Assembly (NCBI GenBank): GCA_963556495.2
Contig: OY747703.1
Span: forward strand, 31,086,796-31,150,795
Reading direction: 5' to 3'
DNA from: Valencia hispanica
Taxonomy: Eukaryota; Chordata; Actinopteri; Cyprinodontiformes; Valenciidae
Length of the DNA stretch: 64,000 nt
Position numbers and translations under genes: made by a program. Positions within the stretch are counted from its first letter, which is position 1. Each line of letters opens with the position of its first letter. Shown piece after piece: positions 38,601 through 48,424 of this stretch. The notes below the pieces were generated by a model, which was not told the DNA's origin, did no database searches, and was given only the letters and a program-made list of their open reading frames with translations.

Positions 38601-39271
38601 ACTATTTACATTTACTCAGTCACAGTTGGGCTACTTGAACCCGTTTAGGAGTAGTTTTGCTACATCGTGCGTTTTAACCTTACTAAAGTAATATCATAAA
38701 GGATCGCTGTCATTACTTGCATGAAATTTCTGGATACTCTGAGTAACTTCACCGAATGATGAACGGACACGTTTTAACCACAAATGTACGGGAGACAGAC
38801 TTGCAGTCTATGTTAAAGTGATACTTCTTGTTTTTACAAAGCTTTATTGTTGAGTGCTAGAGAGAAAAGTCAGAAAGTTAACCATTGTGTGATGTCCTGC
38901 TTCATTTTCCCACTCGATTTTCCTGTCGCACCGTAAGCAGCCCTGCTAACAGCTATTATTTATCTGCTCAGCCTATTGAGCTATTTCAAGAACAAGTGAA
39001 CATTAAGTAAACAGTAGATATTGTCCCAGGTGTACTTTACCTAGCCTATACATTACCTAGGCCTACTTTAAGTATTGATTTCAGAAGTTTATTATTGAAA
39101 AACATTGATTTGGAAAAACGTTTTTTGTTTGATTCAACTTTGTTATTCATGTTGTATGTTTTATTATTCCACATATTTTATGTTTTTTTTCTGTCTGATG
39201 TGCAATTTTAAATCAGATGTTCTGATTAGTTACTGAGTCCTTATAAGTAGCTTTTTTACATAATATTTTTT

Positions 39272-39496
39272 GGCTCAGGAGTGAGGAGGTCGTCTTGTAA
39301 CCGGAGGGTTGCCGGTTCGAGCCCCTGCTCTGTGCGTCTCAGTCGTTGTGTCCTTGGGCAAGACACTTCACCCTTCTGCCTACTGGTGGTGGTCAGACGG
39401 CCAGGTGGCGCCAGTGTTCGGCAGTCTCGCTTCTGTCAGTGTGCCCCAGGGCAGCTGTGGCTACAATGTAGCTTGCTATCACCAGTGTGTGAATGT
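39272..39496 (+). mobile_element. tRNA-derived SINE
   Basis: It starts with a tRNA-like A box (TGGCTCAGGAGTGAGG) and B box (GGTTGCCGGTTCGAGCCC), spaced as in RNA polymerase III promoters. A body follows with CCTTGGGCAAGACACTTCAC and CTGTCAGTGTGCCCCAGGGC, recurrent in fish SINEs. Its GTGTGTGAATGTGTG tail runs directly into the 8-bp array. Confidence 0.82.
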
Positions 39497-42400
39497 GTGC
39501 GATCATGTGACCGTGTGATCATGTGACAGTGTGACCGTGTGACCATGTGATCGCGTGACCATGTGATCATATGACCATGTGGCCGTGCGATCATGTGACC
39601 ATCTGATCATGTGACCATGTGACCGTGCGACCATGTGTCCATGTGATCATGAGAACATGTGACCATGTGGCCGTGCGATCATGTGACCATGTGACCATTT
39701 GAGAGTGTGATCCGGTGACCATGTGATCATGTGACCGTGTGACCGTGTTATCATGTGACCGTGTGATCATGTGACCATGTGATCATGTGACCGTGTGACC
39801 ATGTGACCATGTGATCATATGACCATGTGACCATGTGACCATGTGGCCGTGCGATCATGTGACCATGTGACCGTGGGACCATGTGACCGTGCGACCATGT
39901 GACCGTGCGACCATGTGACCATGCGACCGTGTTTTCATGTGACCATGTAATCATGTGACCATGTGACCGTGCAACCATTTGACCATCTGATCATGTGACC
40001 ATGTGACCGTGCGACTATGTGACCATGTGACCATGCGACCGTTCGACCATGTGACCATGTGATCGTGTGACCATGTGACCATGTGACCGTGCGACCATAT
40101 GACCATGTGACCATGTGATCATGTGACCATGTGATCATGTGACCGTGCGACCGCGTGACCATGTGATCGTGTGACCATGTGATCGTGTGACCATGTGACC
40201 GTGTGATCATGTGACCATGTGACAGTGTGATCATGTGACCATGTGAACATGTGATCATGTGACCATGCGACCGTGCGACCGTGGGACCATGTGATCATGT
40301 GACCATGTGACCGTGCGACCATATGACCATGTGACCATGTGACCATGTGACCAGGTGGCCGTGCGATCATGTGAACATGTGATCATGTGACCATGTGATC
40401 ATGTGACCGTGTGACCATGTGACCGTGCGACCATGTGACCATGCGACCATGTGATCATGTGACCATGTGACCGTGCGACCGTGTGACCATGTGACGGTGC
40501 AACCATGTGACCATGTGACCATCTGATCATGTGACCGTGTGACCATGTGACCATCTGATCATGTGACCATGCGACCATGTGACCATGTGATCATGTGATC
40601 ATGTGACCGTGCGACCATATGACCACATGACCGTGTGACCGTGGGACCATGTGACCATGTGATCATGTGACCATGTGATCATGTGACCATGTGATCATGT
40701 GACCGTGCGACCATATGACCATGTGACCATGTGACCGTGCAACCATGTGACCATCTGATCATGTGACCATGTGACCGTGCGACCATGTGACCATGTGACC
40801 ATGCGACCGTGTGACCATGTGACAGTGTGACCATGTGATCGTGTGACCATGTGACCATGTGACCATGTGGCGGTGCTATCATGTGACCATGTGACCGTGC
40901 GGCCATATGACCATGTGACCGTGTGATCAGGTGACCATGTGACAGTGTGATCATGTGACCATGTGACAGTGTGATCATGTGACGATGTGACCATGTGATC
41001 ATGTGACCGTGCGACCATGTGACCATGTGACCATGTGACCGTGCAACCATGTGACCATGTGACCATCTGATCATGTGACTATGTGATCATGTGACCATGT
41101 GACCGTGCGACCATGTGACCATGCGACAATGCGACCATGTGATCATGAGACCATGTGACCATGTGGCCGTGCGATCATGTGACCATGTGACCGTGCGACC
41201 ATATGACCATGTGACCGTGCGACCATCTGATCATGTGACCATGTGACCGTGCGACCATGTGACCATGCGACCATGTGATCATGTGACAGTGTGATCATGT
41301 GACCATGTGATCATGTGACCATGTGATCATATTACCATGTGACCATGTGACAGTGTTGTCATGTGACCATGCGATCATGTGACCATGTGACCGTGCAATC
41401 ATGTGACCATGTGATCATGTGACCGTGTGATCATGTGACCATGTGACCGTGTGATCATGTGATCATGTGACCATGTGATCATGTGATCATGAGACCATGT
41501 GACCATTTGACCGTGTGATCATGTGACCATGTGACCGTGTGACCATGTGATCATGTGACCATGTGTCCGTGCGATCATGTGACCATGTGATCATGAGACC
41601 ATGTGATCATGTCACAATGAGATCATGTGACCATATGATCATGTGACCATGTGATCATGTAATCATGTGATCATGTAATCATGTGACCATGTGACCATTT
41701 GACCGTGTGATCATGTGACCATGTGACCGTGTGACCATGTGACCATGTGATCATGAGACCATGTGATTATGTGATCCTGAGACCATGTGATCATGTGACC
41801 GTGTGATCATGTGACCATGTGATCATGTGAACATGTGGCCATGCGATCATGTGACCATGTGATCATGTGACCATGTGACCGTGCGACCATATGACCATGT
41901 GACCATGTGACCGTGCGACCATGTGACCATCTGATCATGTGACCGTGCGACCATGTGACCATGCGACCGTGCGACCATGTGACCATGTGACAGTGTGACC
42001 ATGTGATCGTGTGACCATGTGACCATGCGACCGTGCGACCATGTGACCATGTGACAGTGTGACCATGTGATCGTGTGACCATGTGACCATATAACCGTGC
42101 GATCATGTGACCATGTGATCATGTGACAGTGTGATCATGTGACCATGTGATCATATTACCATGTGACCATGTGACAGTGTGACCGTGTTGTCATGTGACC
42201 ATGCGATCATGTGACCATGTGACCGTGCAATCATGTGACCATGTGACCGTGTGATCATGTGACCGTGTGACCGTGTGATCATGTGACCATGTGACCGTGT
42301 GATCATGTGACCATGTGATCATGTGACCATGTGATCATGTGACCATGTGACCGTGCGACCATGTGACCATGTGATCATGTGACCATGTGATCATGAGACC

Positions 42401-42520
42401 ATTTGATCATGTGACAGTGTGATCATGTGACCATGTGATCATATTACCATGTGACAGTGTGACCGTGTTGTCATGTGACCATGCGATCATGGGATCGTGT
42501 GACCATGTGATCATGTGATT
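39497..42520 (+). repeat. 3-kb minisatellite of an 8-bp unit
   Basis: About 375 copies of GTGACCAT and one- or two-base variants (GTGATCAT, GTGACCGT, GCGACCAT). A higher-order pattern is visible: ATCATATTACCATGTGAC recurs near 41,327, 42,151 and 42,440 with similar following units. Since 8 is not a multiple of 3, all three minus-strand frames give the same peptide-like repeat MVTWSHGH without stops; these long frames are artefacts. It lies in the gap between the divergent ctnnd1 and slc43a3. Confidence 0.98.
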
Positions 42521-42529
42521 GTCTAAATG

Positions 42530-42871
42530 CCCTGAGGCAGTGATTCCTTACCAAGTATTGAAGATTGACATATAATTTTGAAAGTACCATATTTTGATTG
42601 CTTTGATTTGATCCTAACTTGTTTCTTTTTTTTCCCCAGAAACTGAGAAGTAAATGGTGATTTCTTCACAGTATTCTGTTTTTGGGAATTCCTGTTTTCG
42701 TGGGTTTTATGAGCTGGAAGCCCAAATTATGTGCAAATAAACAACTAAATACTTGAAGTCGTTTAAGTTGTGGGCCCTGAATCTACAATCTATGAAAGTT
42801 TAACATTTTGAATGGAATTATGGAAATAAATAAACTTTTCCATGATATTCTAACTTTTTGGAAAGGGTCTG
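42530..42871 (+). mobile_element. Tc1 fragment, transposase end and right inverted repeat
   Basis: TACCAAGTATTGA near 42,550 matches the TKY-stop end of Tc1 transposases (compare 14,165). It is followed by an end repeat whose reverse complement begins CAGACCCTTTCCAAAAAGTT; TA follows at 42872. The 5' part is absent. Confidence 0.65.
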
Positions 42872-43599
42872 TACTTCTACTGATTTACCACGAATGAAAA
42901 AAACAAAAATAGATTCTATAACCTCTTATCTGAAGTAGATATATTATTTAACTAAATATCAGTGTAGGCTTTCGGGATTAGGGGTTGTGTGGTGTCCATG
43001 TTGTTTTTCCACTGAGCTGCAGGTTTCCTTCAGGACGGGCAGGGGCACCTGCATTTCATCAGGTTGCTACCCTGAAGCACTAATGGAGCTGCTTGAGAGT
43101 CATTTCAGTGTCAACCATTGCAGTAATGTCTAGCCGTCTCAGGGGTTCCTTGAGCTCTATGCTATTCTATGTATCTATTCCATATTTTTCGAAAGGTGAA
43201 TTTTCAAGCTTTTTCCTGGAGATTTCTCTTCTGACGTCTATGAACTGACTCTGTTCTCATCATGCTGTTACCTTCCAGGACAAACTTACTTCACAGACCT
43301 GCAGCTGGCAGCACCCTGTTCTCTCTATGCCCTTACTTGTCCACCCTCTAATACTCACCAGAATTCTTCAATTTAATCTAATTTGTTCATAGGTGTGACA
43401 TATGAATATATTCAAATGATTAAGCACAAATGGAGCATCATATATGTAGGTTCAACATTCAGTCTCACTTTTTAGGTTGAGACTTTAATCTGCCTTAATA
43501 GCTGTCTGCTTCTGTGAAAAATACACTTGAAATCAGATAACTCAGACGTCTATTTCTATTTGCTAAATGTCAATAATAAAAACCAACTATTTTTAGAAA

Positions 43600-43930
43600 A
43601 CTGAAATGCAACAAATTCTGAAATTTACATACACTAAGACTGCTATGCTTGATTACATTAAGCTACAGTTTTATAAGCTTCTGACAGGTTCATTTACAGT
43701 ATTTAAGTTATTTGGATGTACACCTATGGATGTGTTTTAAGAGAACCGCTCAAACACCCTGCTTCCTTTTGAACGTTTGAACATGAACGTTGTTTGGTGG
43801 AAAATGTGCCCATGAACCTTTAACATTTTTGTGAAGATGTTCACTAAAGGTAGTCTCGTTATCTACCATTAAACAAGTCCTTTAACAACATGGGCTGAAA
43901 GGCCTCACAAAGCAATATACATCAACTCAC
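43600..43930 (+). mobile_element. Sleeping Beauty-like Tc1 fragment, copy 1
   Basis: Left-end-like TTTACATACACTAAGACTGC near 43,624 is followed by transposase remnants. From 43,786 it is nearly identical to 45,594-45,740 (GAACGTTGTTTGGTGGAAAA). It breaks off where a LINE tail begins. Confidence 0.6.
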
Positions 43931-44236
43931 AGTTGCTGAGACACTGAGTTCTTTTAAATCACAACTAAAACCGTATCCGTTTAGAGTTGCCTTTGAGTAA
44001 TGCTTTGTTGAATCATGTTTTGTGTATTCTTCTTGTTCTACTGCTGTTTTTACATTATGTACTTTGTAATGCTTTGATGAATCTGTGTATGCCTCTTGCT
44101 TTATTGCTGTTTTTATTTTAAATGCTTTGTCTGTGTGTTACTGCTATTTTTATTTTACTACTTGATCATGTAAAGCACCTTGAATTACCTTGTTGTTGAA
44201 AGTGTGCTATACAAATAAAATTGCCTTGCCTTGCCT
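43931..44236 (+). mobile_element. LINE 3' end (L2/Maui-like), copy 1
   Basis: It ends in ATGTAAAGCACCTTGAATTA CCTTGTTGTTGAAAGTGTGC-type sequence and TTGCCTTGCCTTGCC. It is homologous to the tail at 50,448-50,520 and, inverted, to 46,424-46,565. It is strongly 5' truncated. Confidence 0.75.
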
Positions 44237-44406
44237 TTTGACAATGCGATAGAAATCAAAAACATCAGCCAAGATATCAGTAATGGAACTTTGGACCTCC
44301 TTAACTCTAGTTCATCCTCTGGTACAGTTTCCTAATGCTTGAAGGTGGTATCTTCATCTCTTGAAACAATTATATGCAGTTATAAACAGCATAGGAGTGT
44401 CCAGCC
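44237..44406 (+). mobile_element. Sleeping Beauty-like Tc1 fragment, copy 2 left part
   Basis: AACATCAGCCAAGATATCAG (44,261) and GTCCAGCCATCATAC (44,398) match the 5' half of Sleeping Beauty-type transposase genes. The sequence is interrupted at about 44,407 and resumes at about 45,563 with ATCAGGAAGGAGACAGGTTC. Confidence 0.65.
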
Positions 44407-45562
44407 ATCATACTGTTCATACTGTACCTGCTTCGAGGGAAGCTAGGGGACGTGGGAGTGGATGAACATCTCGCTGGCTGGAGTGCCTGAACCATTGACT
44501 ACCTCTCTGACCATCCACATTACGTGCAGCTGTGAGTCAGAGGAAGTAATTTTCAGCACCCGGTCCCCCCAGGGACGGTTTTCTCATCCTTCCTCTTCAC
44601 TGTGTAGCACACCTCGGACTTCACCCACAACAGGGACAGCTGCCACCTCCAGAAGTTCTCTGATGACCCGGCCATCGTTGGCTGTGTTTCTGAGGGGAGC
44701 GAGCTGGAGTACCGGTCGGTCATCATGGACTTCGTGGACTGGTGTGAGAGCAACCACCTGTGCTTGAACATCAGTAAGACAAAGGAGATGGTGATCGACT
44801 TCAGGAGAAGGACACTGCCACACTCACCTGTGAACATCCAGGGAGAGGACATTGAAATGGTGGACATTTTCAAGTACCTGAGTGTTCACCTCAACAATAA
44901 ACTGAACTGGTCCCACAACACCACCACCCTGTAAAAGAAGGGTCAAAGTCGCCTCCACCTTCTGAGGAGACTGAGGTCCTTCGGGGTGTGCAGGCCTCTG
45001 CTCAGGACATTCTACGACTCTGTAGTGGCCTCTGCTATCCACTACTCTGTGTCCCAGTCTGCTGGGCCCCGGGCAGCACAGAGCGGGACAGGAGGAGACT
45101 GAACAAGCTGGTCAGGAGGGCCGGCTCTGTCCTGGGCTGCCCACTGGACTCTGTGGAGGAGATGGGTGAGAGGAGGATCTTGTCCAAACTCGCATCCATC
45201 ATGGACAACACCTCTCACCAACTGCACCAGACTGTAGAGGAGCTGAGCAGCTCCTTCAGTGGCCAACAGTGGCACCCTCAGTGCAAAAAGGACAGTTACC
45301 GCAGGTCCTTCATCCCCACTGCTGTCAGACTGTTTAACTCTGCTTTATAACTGCCTCACATATCTGCAAAAAACCCTGCCAGTACCAGTCGGCAATAACC
45401 TCATTCAAACTTGCAATTATTGCCACCATTTTTGCACTGCTAATTTTTGATATTTAATATTACCATTTAATTTAAATTGAAGTTAGTTATTTTTGAACAT
45501 ATTTATCTTACTTTGCAGTTTTCCAATTTTCTAACCCCCCCACCCCCACCCCCCCACCCCAT
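44407..45562 (+). mobile_element. Non-LTR retrotransposon, reverse-transcriptase remnant (Rex1-like)
   Basis: The RT core motif FSDD is at 44,656-44,667. Then DFVDWCESNHLCLNISKTKE and MVIDFRRR, thumb and post-RT motifs of fish Rex1/L2-type LINEs. The frame stops at 44,932-44,934, then continues in other frames (LHLLRRLRSFGV, ETDRRRL-like). It ends in a C-rich stretch near 45,540. It is inserted within a Tc1 copy. Confidence 0.75.
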
Positions 45563-45980
45563 CAGGAAGGAGACAGGTTCTGTATCCTGGACATGAACGT
45601 TGTTTGGTGGAAAATGTGCCCATGAACCTTTGACATATTTGTGAAGATGTTCACTAAAGGTAAGGAAGTCTCGTTATCCACCATCAAACAAGTCCTTCAA
45701 CAACAAGGGCTGGAAGGCCTCACAAAGCAACATATGTCAAATCACAGTTTGCAAATGCACACAAGGACAAAAACCGAAGGTTTTAGAGCCATATCCTGTG
45801 GTCTGATTAAACTAAAGTTCAAGTGTTTGGCGATCATCATTACCTTTTAACAATAAATTGTGTGAGCCTGAGAAAACCATCCCAACTGTAAGGTTATGGG
45901 GGAGGTAGCATCCTGTTGTTTTCTTTTGCGTGTTTTGTTGACAGAAGCACTGGTGCGTTTTTAAAAATGGATAGCAAAAA
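45563..45980 (+). mobile_element. Sleeping Beauty-like Tc1 fragment, copy 2 right part
   Basis: The transposase region resumes after the LINE: ATCAGGAAGGAGACAGGTTC, then TTTGTGAAGATGTTCACTAA, and near 45,870 AAACCATCCCAACTGTAAGG and GGGGGAGGTAGCATCCTGTT, corresponding to [15 protein letters not shown]. Stops and indels make it inactive. Confidence 0.68.
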
Positions 45981-46423
45981 AATACAAGATAAAAAAATTG
46001 ATGGTCAAGTAAAAGAGGCTAAAAAAAGCAGTGAAGCTACAACATGCAGACGTTTTGCACAAGGTTATATACAAATATTTAATAATAGAGCTTTGAAGTG
46101 CTTTTTTAATGTGCTGATGAAAATTTTGCAGTAAAATACAGAATTATACAACATCCCTTTTTACATCCCTCTTAAAAAAACTAATCATTTGAAGATGCAA
46201 TGTATCAACTTCTTGCTCCTGTAGGTAGATGAGTCAGCTTGGTATTTATTCCAATCATTGTCACAAACCAATACCTATATAACTGTGAAATGTTTACATT
46301 TTTCATTTTCAATGAAGCTGTGCTTCCTGTCTGGATTTATATCACGACAATCTGCATTTCTAAACCAAATTGGGGACAAACAAAACCCACATTTGCTTAT
46401 GTTTTTATTCTGTTTCAAGAAAG

Positions 46424-46565
46424 GCAAGGTAAGGCAATTTTATTTGTATAGCACACTTTCAACAACAAGGTAATTCAAGGGGCTTTACATGATTAAGGGG
46501 TAAAATAAAAATAGCAGCAAAACACAGACAAAGCATATCATGTAAAAACAGCAACATCAGGATCG
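46424..46565 (-). mobile_element. LINE 3' end (L2/Maui-like), inverted copy
   Basis: Reverse complement of the same tail found at 43,931-44,236 and 50,448-50,520: GGCAAGGTAAGGCAATTTTA TTTGTATAGCACACTTTC-type sequence. Short and 5' truncated. Confidence 0.75.
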
Positions 46566-46627
46566 AGATGGCAGCCAGAACAAACAACATTTTGAATTAG
46601 AATTTAATCTATAAAGTAAGGAGGACA

Positions 46628-46750
46628 TGCATCCACTATCTGTACCCGTCCATCCTGTGCAGGGTTGCGGGAGGCTGGTGCCTATCTCCAGCAGTCATGG
46701 GGCGAGAGGCTGGATACACCCTAGACAGGTCGCCAGTCCATCGCAGGTAA
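46628..46750. repeat. Dispersed fish repeat fragment
   Basis: Contains GACAGGTCGCCAGTCCATCG and GGCGAGAGGCTGGATACACC, wording common to a dispersed fish repeat. The source family is not determined. Confidence 0.5.
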
Positions 46751-48119
46751 GGAGGATAGTAACATACAAATCCCTTCTGACAACTTTCAAAATTTCAGCT
46801 TTAAACATTTCAGAGCGCTTCCAAGCATTCATGGAAATAATATTAGCAAAAGATCTTGTTAGTGTATCTTTTGTTGTAGCCATAGTCCAGTTCAGGACCC
46901 CCGAGGCTTCTGAAACCGTGGCCAGATGGCACCTGAAGAGAAGTTAGTAGCGTCTGGATTTTCTGAGATCAGTTGAGAGACCCTGGAGAAATCTTCTTAA
47001 ACTGCAGAGAAATTCAGATCTGTTAGATTAGCCATTTTAAACTATTAATCAGAGTGTCTGTTTTAATCTGGTTTCCCTTCTGGTGCTGTGGACAGAGACA
47101 AGGAGGTACTCTGCATATCATACATATTGCTTGTTGTGTCTCCACAGATGGTGTAAAGGTGGAGGGTTGCAAAAATAATTTATTCACACAAGCTGTATTT
47201 TGAGAAGTAAATTTAGATAGATTTTGTGTTTAACTTTCATGTTTTAGAGCCTAACATAAATTCCCTATTGTGCAAGCATTGTGTCCAGTGTCAGTACTCA
47301 TAGATTAACCCAGCTAATCTGGATTAGAGGCAGTACTTCCTGTAGATAACTGCCACTGTCTGTGAAGTCTGCTGTCAGTATGTCGTAGCGTCGGTTCAGC
47401 ATGAGAAAGATAAGGAGCATTTTAAGAGGGAAAACCCACCATACTGTCACAGAACTGACGAGATAAACTCACAGGAACTGGACTGAAGAGGCTTTACTGA
47501 GGTGAAAGTTATATTTAAAATGGCTATTAATATTTTAAAAGGCTAAATGTACTTTAATGATCATTTTTAATCTCAGCCATAATGATGTTTTATTAATATA
47601 AAAGCTTCAACTTAAAACTGCAGCATATAGCTGGAAGTAGAAAAATACACTTTGCAATAAAGCTTTTGCTTAGAAATGGAATGAATGCATTGCTTTGGTC
47701 AGCAGTGATGGTTCACAACTAAAAAAATCAAGTGCATGCAGTTCATACCTGATAATATTAGCTGTTTTTGCTCAATTGTTGCCCTGACAAAGCTAAATTG
47801 TTAAATTACATTCCAGCATCAGGAGTTTACTTTTGCTCTATTAAAATGTTATTCACACAGCTGGGATTCTACAGTAAATGCACACCCTGATTTCCAGGTT
47901 AACAACTGATATATAAAGCATCTGCTAAGTGTTCCGGTAACAGATGTCTCCTCAGCTTCTCATTGTTTTAGCAGCTTTGGGATTCATCCCACATTGTTAA
48001 TACATTCTGCACAGTTGTGCTCTATGGTGCTTATTTAATGCTGCTCACCAGAAGATGGCAGAGTAACTGACAGATTAAAAAAGCTGATCATTCCCTTTGT
48101 TTTTTCCTCCGTTTCTTAG
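46751..48119. other. Upstream region of slc43a3, no gene seen
   Basis: AT-rich DNA with no recognised coding sequence. It should contain the slc43a3 promoter and any non-coding first exon, because the first coding exon begins at a good acceptor (CCTCCGTTTCTTAG, ending at 48119). No CpG-rich block is seen here. Confidence 0.45.
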
Positions 48120-48424
48120 AAAGGAAAAACCATTGCTGTTTGCTGGAAGAACTGAAGGGAGTTCTAGAAAAGAAAGAATAACATTCTCTGAAGGAAGAAA
48201 GTTTTATTTGAATTCTTGTGGAGAAGGACTGAACATGCAGGGCTGTGAGGTTGGCACCAAGATGACCTACTGGCTGACTCTGATCTCAGGGATGCTGGAG
48301 TGTCTGTGCTTTGCTGGTGTGGTGTTTGGTTACGCCTCTCTGGTGTTTGTGCTGAAGGAAGACAGGTACTTCAGCGAGCTCTGCAGCAGCGACACAGGCA
48401 GCAACAGCACTCTGATGGAGACAG
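48120..48424 (+). CDS. slc43a3: slc43a3 start exon
   Basis: 5' UTR from the acceptor at 48119, then ATG at 48235-48237. Residues 1-63: [20 protein letters not shown], then [20 protein letters not shown] (first helix). The open frame extends further upstream, but the first 46 codons resemble nothing in the family and lack helix character. This Met matches the human start spacing. Donor GTGAGC, phase 1. Confidence 0.9.

Noticed and set aside
39751..42122. Long minus-strand frames encoding tandem MVTWSHGH-like peptides
   Set aside because: They follow from an 8-bp repeat that lacks stops in all three minus frames. No start context, no family and no splice signals support a protein.
48097..48234. 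Extra 46 codons upstream of the chosen slc43a3 start
   Set aside because: The start at 48,235 matches the human N-terminus in spacing. The extension has no family resemblance and overlaps the splice acceptor at 48,119.
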